NCBI RefSeq assembly: GCF_016793485.1
Contig: NZ_JAEULZ010000016.1
Coordinates: forward strand, 1-64,000
DNA: 64,000 nucleotides
Source of the DNA: Mesorhizobium sp.
GTDB taxonomy: Bacteria > Pseudomonadota > Alphaproteobacteria > Rhizobiales > Rhizobiaceae
Direction of reading: 5' to 3'
Shown here: in pieces, positions 32,010 to 41,200 of the stretch
Layout of the letters: each line of letters begins with the position of its first letter
How positions within the stretch are numbered: the first letter of the stretch is position 1
Program-made: the position numbers and the translations under genes
The notes under the pieces: generated by a model
Seen by the model: the letters and a program-made list of their open reading frames with translations, nothing else
Database searches by the model: none
Told to the model about the DNA's origin: nothing

Positions 32010-32924
32010 CTACTTTTTCGCTACCTTCTTCTTGGCGACGTAGTTCTCGCGATCGTTGTAGGACACAGCGACCGCGTTGCCGGCCTTGTCGTTTATCCGC
32101 TTAAGATAATTGTCCATGTGGTGGTCGGCGAGGTCGGCGCGGCCGAGCGAACGCCCCAGCTCTCCCTCGGAGATGCGGTCGGCGTCGTGTGTGGGCAGGA
32201 ACACGTAGCGCGGTCCTTCCAGCAGGATGATCTCTGGCCCTATGTGCTCGTAGATGCCGTGCTCTCGGTTGACGATGCTCGTTGGCGGCAGCATCGGGAT
32301 AATGTCGTTCTCGTCGACGACGCGAGTCAGATTCAGGAAACCGAGCTTCTGAACCCCGGCCGTCGTGGTGAATTTCGGCTGTCCGAAAGTCACCACCTTC
32401 GACACATCATAATTGTCCTCGGTAAGGTAGATCGCAATCAACACGGCGATCGCTCCACCGAGGGAGTGTCCGGTGACATAGGTCTTGTAGCCCTGCTTCA
32501 GGTAGGGCTTCATGTCGGCATAGAGCAGCTTCGCGGTATCGTCGAAGCCCATGTGCACCGGAATGGCGATCGCAAGGTCGACGCGGATCCGCATCTCCGC
32601 GTCTTCAAGGAAATTTTTCCGGTTCGCCGTTCCGCGAATGGCGATGTACTGAACCTTCGCCTTGTCGTCGCGCTCGAGAAAATATTGCGCGTCGGTCTTG
32701 TCAGGAGAGCTGACCCGGATTGTCGCCGGATATTTGCTCCTGATCGCATCCTCGGTCGCATAGGCAGCCTTGGATCGTTCCGCATAGGCGGCGAGTTCGA
32801 CGAAATCGACCTTCTCGGTCGTGACCGAGGAGCCCAAGACCTCCAGTTCCTGCTTGGATACGGTCGTGCATGCCGTCAGCGCCAGCATCAAAACGGCAAT
32901 GGTCGCCGACAAACGAAACTTCAT
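32010..32924 (-). CDS. Lipoprotein of the lipase class 3 family
   Basis: A 304-residue exported protein. The signal ends with the lipobox LTAC, so Cys19 is the predicted lipidated residue. The alpha/beta-hydrolase nucleophile is Ser154 in TGHSLGGAIAVL, and the surrounding AIRGTANRKNFLEDAE oxyanion region fits lipase class 3 (fungal-type lipases). VTFGQPKFTT follows, and DENDIIPMLPP probably supplies the catalytic Asp. The last residues are lysine-rich. It converges with the Rieske gene. The substrate is not known and no chaperone or secretion gene is beside it. Confidence 0.85.
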   Translation of the reverse strand: MKFRLSATIAVLMLALTACTTVSKQELEVLGSSVTTEKVDFVELAAYAERSKAAYATEDAIRSKYPATIRVSSPDKTDAQYFLERDDKAKVQYIAIRGTANRKNFLEDAEMRIRVDLAIAIPVHMGFDDTAKLLYADMKPYLKQGYKTYVTGHSLGGAIAVLIAIYLTEDNYDVSKVVTFGQPKFTTTAGVQKLGFLNLTRVVDENDIIPMLPPTSIVNREHGIYEHIGPEIILLEGPRYVFLPTHDADRISEGELGRSLGRADLADHHMDNYLKRINDKAGNAVAVSYNDRENYVAKKKVAKK

Positions 32925-33088
32925 GCGCCACCCTGCGGAATTACCGCGAAATCCCGATCCGGTGCGATGGATAGCACAGCTTTGTTAAGGAGCAATCACA
33001 AGCTTAAGCAGTAAAAGTGTCGGTTACTACCTCAAAAAACATCCCGCGAAGTGTCGCCGACCGTATCGATACGATCGCGACGACGGCA

Positions 33089-34504
33089 CTAGCCCCGCCA
33101 GACGCCCTCTTTCCTGAGATCGTCCATGGTACGCGAAATGCCCTCGCGCAGAATGGCGACGAGGTCGTCCACCTGTTCCTTGGTGATGACCAGCGGCGGG
33201 CTCATGACGCACATGTTGATAAGCGGACGCACCAGCAGTCCGAGTTCGTGGCAATGCTGGTCGATGCGCTTGCCGACGTCCTTGTCGAGTAGCAGCGGAT
33301 CGTTGCTCTCGCGGTCGGCGACACATTCGACGCAGCCCATCAGCCCCTCGCCGCGCACCTCGCCGACCAGCGGCAGCTCTTCTAGAGTCTTCAGACGCGC
33401 CTGGAAATAAGGGCCAACCTCGCGCGCGTGTTCCAGCAGCCCACCCTCCAGCAGCTCGAGGTTCGCCAGCGCCACCGCGCAGCCGATCGGATGGCTGGTG
33501 TAGGTCAGGCCGTGGCCGAACATCGCGTCTGGATGGTTCGAACGATTGAGATCCCGAAGCAGACGCTCCGAGATCATCACGCCGCCGAGCGGGAAGTAGC
33601 CGGAGGTGACGCCCTTCGCGAAGGTGATCATGTCCGGCTCGATTCCGAACAGTTCCTCGGATGCGAAGACGTGGCCGAGGCGGCCGAACGCCGTCACCAC
33701 CTCGTCCGACACGTAAAGGATCTCATATTCGCGGCAGAGCTCGCGGATACGCTTCAGATAGTTTTTCGGCGGCACGATCACGCCGCCCGATGCCTGGATC
33801 GGCTCGCCGACGAAGGCGCCAATCTTTTCCGCGCCAACGCGTTTCACCGTATCGCGGAACTCATCGACCAGGAAATCCTCGAAGGCCTGGAGCGTCATGC
33901 CCTTCGGCCGGCGGAACGGGTCGGGCGAGCACAGCTTGACCACTAGCGCATCGGCCGCATCCATCCAGTCGCGGTCGCGCGGCCGGCCGTTCAGCGAACC
34001 CGACAGATAGGTCGAGCCGTGATAGGCGCCACCACGCGACAGGATCAGCTTCTTTTCCGGCCGGCCGCGCACATTGTTATAAAACTGCATGAAGCGCAGC
34101 GCCGTCTCGACAGCCGATGAACCGCCGGTCGTGTAGAAAACATGATTGAGGTCGCCAGGCGCATAACCTGCGATACGGCGCGAGAGTTCGGCCGAAGGCG
34201 CATTCATCGTGTACCATGGCGTGTTGTAGGAGAGTTCCATCGCCTGGCTGTACATGACGCGCGCCAGTTCCTCGCGCCGATGGCCCGCGTTGATGCACCA
34301 CATTCCGGCCGGGCCGTCGATAAGACGATTCCCGTCGCCGTCGATCAGGTAGATGCCGTCTCCTGAGGTGACTAGTGTGCGCGCTTCCGCGCCCACATCC
34401 CCGGCATAAGGCCACGGCTGCACAAGATGGTTCTTCGCCGCCTCTATGGCCTCCGCAGCCGCATCCGATGCCCCGACCTCCCGGAAATCCCTGACAGCAG
34501 CCAT
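33089..34504 (-). CDS. Class III PLP-dependent aminotransferase (omega-amine type)
   Basis: A 471-residue fold-type I aminotransferase of the omega-amino acid/putrescine-pyruvate group. PLP residues are Asp267 in YVSDEVVTAFGRLG and the Schiff-base lysine Lys297 in FAKGVTSGYFPLGG; TTGGSSAVETALR binds the phosphate. It probably removes a terminal amino group from an amine or beta-amino acid, with pyruvate or oxaloacetate as acceptor; the exact substrate is not readable. It is divergent from a polyamine-type ABC transporter, and operator copy 2 lies 62 bases upstream of its start, linking uptake and deamination. Confidence 0.9.
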   Translation of the reverse strand: MAAVRDFREVGASDAAAEAIEAAKNHLVQPWPYAGDVGAEARTLVTSGDGIYLIDGDGNRLIDGPAGMWCINAGHRREELARVMYSQAMELSYNTPWYTMNAPSAELSRRIAGYAPGDLNHVFYTTGGSSAVETALRFMQFYNNVRGRPEKKLILSRGGAYHGSTYLSGSLNGRPRDRDWMDAADALVVKLCSPDPFRRPKGMTLQAFEDFLVDEFRDTVKRVGAEKIGAFVGEPIQASGGVIVPPKNYLKRIRELCREYEILYVSDEVVTAFGRLGHVFASEELFGIEPDMITFAKGVTSGYFPLGGVMISERLLRDLNRSNHPDAMFGHGLTYTSHPIGCAVALANLELLEGGLLEHAREVGPYFQARLKTLEELPLVGEVRGEGLMGCVECVADRESNDPLLLDKDVGKRIDQHCHELGLLVRPLINMCVMSPPLVITKEQVDDLVAILREGISRTMDDLRKEGVWRG

Positions 34505-34565
34505 CTCACTCTCCGTATTCGTTTCCGCGCCGAAGCCCGGAAATCCGGTCTCATTTCACATTATA

Positions 34566-34581
34566 TTGAATGTCCGTTCAA
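34566..34581. promoter_or_regulatory. BetI-like operator copy 2, between the aminotransferase and the ABC transporter
   Basis: TTGAATGTCCGTTCAA, with arms extended by one more base pair (ATTGAA at 34565, TTCAAT to 34582). It lies 62 bases before the minus-strand aminotransferase start and about 220 bases before the plus-strand permease start. No ORF or other clear signal was seen in the rest of this 297-bp spacer, apart from a GGAGAA ribosome-binding site for the permease. Confidence 0.7.
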
Positions 34582-34801
34582 TCAATATCGCAGAAATAGA
34601 GCTTGCTTTCAATCTCGCACTGCGCTCAAGATGAACAATACCGGCGAGCGAGACGGGAACCTCGGCTTCAGTCGGTCAATGGGAAGGCATGTCGGCGCTA
34701 GAGAACGCAGCAGAACCACCGGAAACGCTCTGTAGCAGGCGCGGGGAAGCACTTCTGTCCTCGCCCTGTAGCCGAGTCTCTCAATCCGGAGAACCGCGGT
34801 A

Positions 34802-35722
34802 ATGGCTGCGGTCGTGGAAGGGAGCAATTCGACACCAAGTGCACCCCGCGGCCGTGGCAGAGCCTTTCTCCAGTCGGAACAGGCCCAAGGTCTCGCGCTC
34901 ATAAGTCCGACGCTGCTCTATGCGCTGATCCTGCTTGTCGTTCCGGTCGGGGTCGTGATCGCCTACAGTTTCTGGACCCAGGACTATCTGTCGATCGATC
35001 GCACCTTCACGCTGGAGCAGTACAGCACAGCGCTCGGCGAACCGATCTACCGCGATCTTCTCCTACGCTCGCTCTGGGTGTCGCTGCTGGTCAGTATCTG
35101 CACCGTGGTGCTGGCTTACCCGATCGCCTACTACATTTCCTTCCACGGCGGTCGGCACAAGAGCCTATGGCTCTTCCTCATCACCATCCCGTTCTGGACG
35201 AGCTACCTCCTTCGCGTCATGTCGTGGAAAGTCATCCTCGGCTACAACGGCGTGCTCAATTCCGGCCTGATCGGACTTGGGATCATCGACGAACCTTCGA
35301 CCGCGCTGCTCTACAATACGTCGGCCGTCGTCATCACCCTCACCCACGCCTGGGCGGCTTTCGCCATCCTGCCGATCTTCGTGTCGCTGGAAAAGGTCGA
35401 CCGAACTTTGATCGAGGCAGCGCGAGACCTCGGCGACGGGCCGGTACGCTCGTTCCTGCGCGTGACGCTACCGCTGTCGCTTCCAGGTGTGATTTCGGCG
35501 CTGCTCATCGTCATGATCCCGACGGTCGGCGATTACGTCACGCCGAAACTCGTCGGCGGCAAGGACGGCGTCATGATCGCCTCGGCGATCGAGACGCAGT
35601 TCAAGCGTGGCGGGAACTGGCCTCTCGGCTCTGCGCTCTCCGTCGTCACGATGACGGTCGTCACGATGATGGCGCTGGCCGTGGTCTTCATCATCAGGCA
35701 GGCGGGGAGGCGTGTCCGATGA
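34802..35722 (+). CDS. Polyamine/opine-type ABC transporter permease (PotB-like)
   Basis: First permease of a spermidine/putrescine-type importer. It has 306 residues with six likely helices, beginning after a polar N-terminus of about 35 residues. The cytoplasmic coupling motif is EAARDLGDGPVRSFLRVTLPLSLPG, the EAA loop that docks to the ATPase. The start at 34802 is supported by GGAGAA eight bases upstream. The stop overlaps the next permease start by 4 bp. The operon has no binding-protein gene; the closest candidate lies at 52841 behind another copy of the same operator. Confidence 0.92.
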   Translation: MAAVVEGSNSTPSAPRGRGRAFLQSEQAQGLALISPTLLYALILLVVPVGVVIAYSFWTQDYLSIDRTFTLEQYSTALGEPIYRDLLLRSLWVSLLVSICTVVLAYPIAYYISFHGGRHKSLWLFLITIPFWTSYLLRVMSWKVILGYNGVLNSGLIGLGIIDEPSTALLYNTSAVVITLTHAWAAFAILPIFVSLEKVDRTLIEAARDLGDGPVRSFLRVTLPLSLPGVISALLIVMIPTVGDYVTPKLVGGKDGVMIASAIETQFKRGGNWPLGSALSVVTMTVVTMMALAVVFIIRQAGRRVR

Positions 35723-36528
35723 AGCGCCTGCTTTCCCACTGGCTGCCGGCCTATGCGTTCCTCTACATCGTCTTCCTCTATTTGCCGGTGATGTTCCTGC
35801 CGATCTTTTCGGTCAACGCCTCGCATGTACCGAAATTTCCGCTGACCGGCTTCACATGGAAATGGTACGAGGAATTGCCGCGTACGCCAGCTCTCCTCGA
35901 CGCCGCCTGGAACAGCCTTATGGTCGGCGTAACCGCAGCCATCCTCTCGACCATTCTCGGCATATGCGCGGCGCGCGCCATCACGCGCTACCGCTTTCGA
36001 GGCCGTACGGCTGCCTCCGGACTGATCATGGCGCCGCTGGTTCTGCCCGAGATCATCCTTGCCGTCTCGCTGTTGATCGTCATGCTGTCGCTTGGGCTGA
36101 AGCTGTCGCTTTTCACCGTCGTGCTCGGTCACGTCCTGATTTGTATCCCCTATTCGGTCACAGTGCTCAACGCGGGTTTCGAGGGTTTCGACCGCAGCCT
36201 CGAGGAGGCCTCGGCCGATCTCGGCGAAACGTCCTTCGGCACCTTCAGGCGGGTGACGCTGCCGATGGTCGCGCCGGCGATCATCTCGTCGCTTCTGGTG
36301 TCTTTCACCATTTCGCTCGACGAGTTCATCATGGCCTTCTTCCTTGCCGGCACGGACGCGACGCTGCCGGTCTACATCTGGGGCCAATTGCGCTTCGCCG
36401 CAAAGCTGCCGAGCGTGCTGGCGCTTGGCACGCTGCTGCTGGTGGGCTCCTTCATCCTTCTCACCATCGCCGAAATGTTGCGCCGCCGCGCCGAGCGCCG
36501 CGTCCATGGAGTGGCTACCCATGCCTGA
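35719..36528 (+). CDS. Polyamine/opine-type ABC transporter permease (PotC-like)
   Basis: Second permease, 269 residues with six helices. It starts at 35719, overlapping the previous stop by 4 bp (ATGA). The EAA loop is EASADLGETSFGTFRRVTLPM. SFTISLDEFIMAFFLAG is the PotC-type segment following it. The 3' end overlaps the ATPase gene by 8 bp, so the three genes form a tightly coupled operon. Confidence 0.93.
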   Translation: MKRLLSHWLPAYAFLYIVFLYLPVMFLPIFSVNASHVPKFPLTGFTWKWYEELPRTPALLDAAWNSLMVGVTAAILSTILGICAARAITRYRFRGRTAASGLIMAPLVLPEIILAVSLLIVMLSLGLKLSLFTVVLGHVLICIPYSVTVLNAGFEGFDRSLEEASADLGETSFGTFRRVTLPMVAPAIISSLLVSFTISLDEFIMAFFLAGTDATLPVYIWGQLRFAAKLPSVLALGTLLLVGSFILLTIAEMLRRRAERRVHGVATHA

Positions 36529-37639
36529 GTCAGCGTCCAGGCCCGAAGCAAAGCCCGAAGCCCGGCCGATGATCGAAATACGCAGCGTGACGCGCAGCTA
36601 CGGGCCGTTCAAGGCGCTCGATGACGCCAACCTGACCATTCGCGAAGGCGAATTCTTCTCGCTGCTGGGCCCGTCGGGCTGTGGCAAGACGACGCTGCTC
36701 AGGATGATCGCCGGCTTCGACAACCCGACCACGGGCTCGATCCACATCGATGGACAGGCAATGGACGGCATCCCGGCCAATCGTCGGCCGACCAATATGG
36801 TGTTCCAAAGCTATGCCATCTTTCCGCATCTCAATGTCGAGCAGAACGTCGCCTACGGGCTGAAGCGACAGAAACTCGGTGCTTCTGAAGAAAAACGCCT
36901 TGTCGAGGAAGCCCTTGGACAGGTCTCGCTATCCGGACTCGGCAAGCGGGGCGCGACGGAGCTTTCCGGCGGACAGCGCCAGCGCGTCGCACTTGCGCGC
37001 GCGCTCGTCATGCGGCCGAAGGTGCTGCTGCTCGATGAGCCGCTCTCCGCGCTGGACAAGAAGCTGCGCGAGCAGATGCAGGTCGAACTGCGCCGCCTGC
37101 AACAGGCGGTTGGCATTACCTTCATCCTCGTCACCCACGACCAATACGAAGCGCTGGCTCTTTCCGACCGCATTGCCGTCATGTTCGGCGGCAAGATCGC
37201 CCAGGTCTCCTCGCCAAAGGAAATCTACCAGCGGCCAGTAAACCGCCAGGTCGCGGATTTCGTCGGCGGCATGAATTTCATGAAGGGCGAGGTGGTCGAG
37301 GTCAACGGCTCCGCCATAACGCTCGACACGGCAGGCTTCGGCCGCGTGAGGACGGACAAGCCGGCCGGTTTCGCGGCGAACGGTCATGCCACACTCGGCA
37401 TCCGGCCGGAGCGGCTGCGTGTTCTTTGGGACGACGCCAAGGCCAGCCACGAGGTGGCGGGCAAGGTGGTCGAACGGCACTATTTTGGCGAGATCACGCA
37501 GCTCGTTGTTGAGGTGCCCGGTTTCGAGAAGCCGCTGTCGGTGACCGAGACCAACAATTTCGGCGCGGACGACCTCCCCGTCGGCGCGCAAATCCGCCTC
37601 GCCTACGATCCCGACGCGCTTGTGGCGATGGCAGACTGA
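36521..37639 (+). CDS. Polyamine/opine-type ABC transporter ATPase (PotA-like)
   Basis: A 372-residue ATPase. The start at 36521 overlaps the upstream gene by 8 bp; an internal ATG at 36569 (MIEIRSVTRSYG) is an alternative. Walker A GPSGCGKTT begins near residue 50, signature LSGGQRQR near 148, Walker B VLLLDEPLSALD follows. The C-terminal regulatory TOBE-type domain begins near residue 245 and includes TLGIRPERLRV. The family includes importers of spermidine, putrescine, opines, iron and 2-aminoethylphosphonate, so substrate identity depends on the missing binding protein. No terminator is obvious downstream. Confidence 0.93.
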   Translation: MPESASRPEAKPEARPMIEIRSVTRSYGPFKALDDANLTIREGEFFSLLGPSGCGKTTLLRMIAGFDNPTTGSIHIDGQAMDGIPANRRPTNMVFQSYAIFPHLNVEQNVAYGLKRQKLGASEEKRLVEEALGQVSLSGLGKRGATELSGGQRQRVALARALVMRPKVLLLDEPLSALDKKLREQMQVELRRLQQAVGITFILVTHDQYEALALSDRIAVMFGGKIAQVSSPKEIYQRPVNRQVADFVGGMNFMKGEVVEVNGSAITLDTAGFGRVRTDKPAGFAANGHATLGIRPERLRVLWDDAKASHEVAGKVVERHYFGEITQLVVEVPGFEKPLSVTETNNFGADDLPVGAQIRLAYDPDALVAMAD

Positions 37640-37801
37640 GTAGCCGGCTCGCAGCCGACTCGTCCCCGGTTGAGACAGAACCGTTAACGGCGAAGAAAAT
37701 ACCAACCCTGCAGAACGGCGTTGGCCTGTTGCTGTTAGTCGCTTGCGCAACCAGACCCACCACATGTTGTATGGAACAAACTGAGAAATCGGCCCGAACA
37801 G

Positions 37802-37823
37802 TGATTCGTCGCCGATTCGTTCC
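37802..37823 (+). repeat. 22-nt direct repeat, copy A
   Basis: Matches 38085-38106 at 21 of 22 positions (C/T difference at the 12th base). Each copy contains two GATTC sites 11 bp apart, about one helical turn. Both copies are followed by a TTAACGC motif (after 16 bases here). Confidence 0.8.
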
Positions 37824-38084
37824 GCCTTTGGCCCGAACGTTAACGCCAGCCGATCGGCGAGCACATCATGAGGGCAATTGCCCGGTACGAAAGATTAACG
37901 AATTCATAACGTTGCAGGCAGGCGGTGCGCCAAACGCTTCATGCTTTCGCCACGCGTTAACTCTTTCACGGGAAGCTCGGCAGATTCCTTTGGCGCACCA
38001 AAATGTCGATTCAGCATGTGGTGACGGCCCTGATGACTCAATCAACATCTAGCGGCGAACAAAACCTGAATCATCCGGAGTCAC

Positions 38085-38106
38085 TGATTCGTCGCTGATT
38101 CGTTCC
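38085..38106 (+). repeat. 22-nt direct repeat, copy B
   Basis: Second copy of the repeat at 37802-37823, 283 bp downstream and 169 bp before the helicase start. A further GACTC two bases later extends the 11-bp periodic series to three sites. TTAACGC follows after 16 bases. Confidence 0.8.
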
Positions 38107-38274
38107 AGACTCGTTCCAAGCCTTAACGCTGGGCAGTTTTTTGCTTTCGCTTCCGCGACCGAAATCCTATGTGTGGCTTGTACCGGCTGCTCTTTCCCGG
38201 CGGCTGGAAGCCAGGCCAGCGTGATCGAAGTGGCCCCCGACTGATCCGAGCCAGGAAGGCCCGTTCTCCTTACG

Positions 38275-41200
38275 ATGTCCATCCACCTGAAGACGACCGA
38301 ACCGCCGCGCGGACCTCTGGTTCTTTCCGGACGCGATGTGACCGCCGTGCTCGGCCCAACCAATACGGGCAAGACCCATCTCGCCATCGAACGCATGGTG
38401 GCGCACGAGAGCGGCTTGATCGGTCTGCCGCTGCGCCTGCTCGCCCGCGAGGTCTATGGACGCGTCTGCGAGAAGGTCGGTGCGCACAAGGTCGCGCTGA
38501 TCACAGGCGAGGAAAAGATCGTTCCGCCCGGCGCGCGCTATTCGGTCTGCACCGTCGAGGCGATGCCGCGCGAGACCGACGCCGCCTTCGTCGCCATCGA
38601 CGAGGTGCAACTGGCGGGCGACTTCGAGCGGGGGCACATCTTCACCGACCGCATCCTGCACCTGCGCGGCAGGCAGGAGACGCTGCTGCTCGGCGCCGCC
38701 ACCATGCGCGGCATCCTTGAAAAGCTGCTGAAGGGCATTTCGGTCGTCACGCGCCCTCGCCTCTCTCATCTCGCCTATGCGGGACAGAAAAAGCTTACCC
38801 GGCTGCCGTCGCGCTCGGCCATCGTCGCCTTCTCGGCCGACGAGGTCTACGCAATCGCCGAACTCGTGCGACGCCAGCGCGGAGGCGCTGCCGTCGTCCT
38901 CGGCGCGTTGTCTCCACGCACCCGCAATGCCCAGGTCGAGCTCTTCCAGTCCGGTGACGTCGAATATCTCGTCGCGACGGACGCGATCGGCATGGGGCTC
39001 AACCTCGACCTCGACCATGTCGCCTTCGCGCAGAACAGGAAGTTCGACGGCTACCAGTTCCGCGACCTGTCCGCCGCCGAACTCGGCCAGATCGCAGGAC
39101 GTGCCGGACGCCACATGCGCGACGGCACGTTCGGCGTTACCGGCCAGGTGGACCCGCTCGACGACGAACTCGTCCACAAGATCGAGGCGCACGACTTCGA
39201 TCCCGTAAAGGTCCTGCAGTGGCGTACCGTCGGCTTCGACTTCTCGAGCGTCGATGCGCTCAAGCGCTCGATCGACACACCCGCGCCTGTGGAGGGCCTG
39301 ACGCGCGCGCTTCCTGCGGTCGATCAGCAGGCGCTGGAACATCTGACACGCGATCCGTCGATACGAGACCTCGCCGTCGGACGTGAAAGGGTAGCTCTCT
39401 TATGGGAGACATGTGCGCTACCTGACTACCGGCGCATTGCGCCGGCTCAACATGCCGACCTGATCGCATCCATGTATGACGATCTCGCGCGCAAGGGCCA
39501 TGTCGACGAGAATTACATGGCCGAGCAGGTGCGCCGGGCCGACTCCACGGAGGGCGACATCGACACGCTCTCCCAGCGCATTGCTCAGATCAGGACATGG
39601 ACCTTCGTCTCCAACCGCCCGGGATGGCTTGCCGATCCGACACACTGGCAGGAAAAGACGAGGGAAATTGAAGACAGATTGTCGGATGCGCTGCATGAAA
39701 GGTTGACGAAACGCTTCGTTGATCGCAGGACTTCCGTCCTTGTCCGCCGCCTCCGGGAAAACACTATGCTTGAAGCCGAAATCAGCCCGTCCGGGACGGT
39801 CCTCGTGGAGGGCCACCATGTCGGCGAATTACAGGGCTTTCGCTTCACTGCCGACCAGAGCGCCAACGGCGAGGACGGCAAGGCCATTCGTACTGCCGCG
39901 CAGAAGGCGCTGGCCGCCGAATTCGATGCGCGCGCCGAACGCTTCTCTGCCTGCGCCAATGGCGATATCGCACTCGGCTCCGACGGCGTGCTGCGCTGGA
40001 TCGGCGCGCCGATCGCGACGCTCACCGCTGGCGACGAGCCGCTGAAGCCGCGCGTCATCCTGCTCGCCGACGAACAACTCACCGGTCCTGCCCGCGACAA
40101 GGTTGCGGCGCGCGCCGAACGCTTCGTCAATTTCCAGATCGAGACCTTGCTGAAGCCGCTGGTCGACCTCAAGTCGGCAGACCAGATCACCGGCATCGGA
40201 CGCGGCATCGCCTTCCGGCTCGTGGAAGAGTTCGGCCTGATCAATCGCCGCGAGATCGCCGAGGATGTGAAATCGCTCGACCAGTCCGGCCGCGCCGCCC
40301 TGCGGCGCCTCGGCGTACGCTTCGGGGCCTATCATGTCTTCGTGCCGGCGCTGATCAAGCCGGCGCCCGCCGGTCTGATCACCCTGCTTTGGGCACTGGT
40401 TCATGACGGCAAGGACAAGCCGGGCTTCGGCGACGTGGTCCATGCGCTGGCGTCTGGGCGTACCTCAGTCGTGGTCGATCAGGCCTTCGACCGGGCGTTC
40501 TACAAGCTCGCCGGTTTCCGTCCGCTCGGCCGCCGCGCGGTGCGCGTGGATATTCTCGAACGCCTTGCCGACCTGATCCGGCCCACTTTGGCCTGGAAGG
40601 CCGGCGTCGGGACGCGACCCGATGGCGCCTATGACGGCCAGAGCTTCCTCGTCATTCCGGCGATGATGTCGATCCTCGGCGCCAACGCCGAGGACATGGA
40701 GGAAATTCTCAAGGGGCTCGGCTATCGCGCCGAGCCGAAGCCGGCAGCCGACGTCAAGGCAAAGCTCGACGCGCTCGACCAGGCGGCGCGGGAGGCGGCA
40801 GAGAAGGCAGAAGCCGAAAAGGCAGCGAAGGCCGCTGCCGAAGCGGAAGCCGCTGCGACGGCATCCGAAGCAGCCACGGCCGCGCTCGAAATTCCCGAGG
40901 GCTCCGCCGAGGTCGCCGCACCGGCACCGGTCGAAAGCGAGACTTCGGCGGAAGTCGAGGCAAGCGCAGAAGAAGCGTTGACTCTCTCCCCCGTCGAGGG
41001 GGAGGTGTCGCCGCAGGCGACGGAGGGGGCAGCCGGCGACGCGCTCGACGCTGAATCTGGTGAACAGTCCTCCGAAGTCGAAGCCCCCGAAAGCGTCGGC
41101 GCGGCGAAGGTTACCCCACCCGAGCAGCCTTCGGCTGCCCACCCTCCCCGCGAGGGAGACGGGGACACCGCACCCGCCGAGACGACTTCCGAAACGCCCG

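Larger units (their letters stand above)
37640..38274 (+). promoter_or_regulatory. 635-bp gene-free spacer with 11 GANTC sites upstream of the helicase
   Basis: No convincing ORF lies here. GANTC, the target of the alphaproteobacterial CcrM methylase, occurs at 37657, 37803, 37814, 37983, 38008, 38035, 38068, 38078, 38086, 38097 and 38108. The last seven fall within 105 bp. For a 5-mer with one free base in GC-rich DNA, one or two would be expected in this length. A near-perfect 22-nt direct repeat is included. TTAAC pentamers occur several times but not in the TTAA-N7-TTAA spacing of CtrA boxes. A cell-cycle-regulated promoter region is the simplest reading. Confidence 0.6.

Noticed and set aside
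37729-38052. 107-codon frame within the GANTC-rich spacer
   Set aside because: No ribosome-binding site, no domain, and unlikely composition; the repeats and methylation sites explain the region better.
37640-38274. Possible replication origin
   Set aside because: GANTC clusters occur near some alphaproteobacterial origins, but I found no TTATCCACA-type DnaA boxes, no AT-rich unwinding stretch, and no origin-linked genes (dnaA, hemE, repABC, parAB).
37640-38274. CtrA binding sites
   Set aside because: TTAAC occurs several times but never in the TTAA-N7-TTAA spacing.
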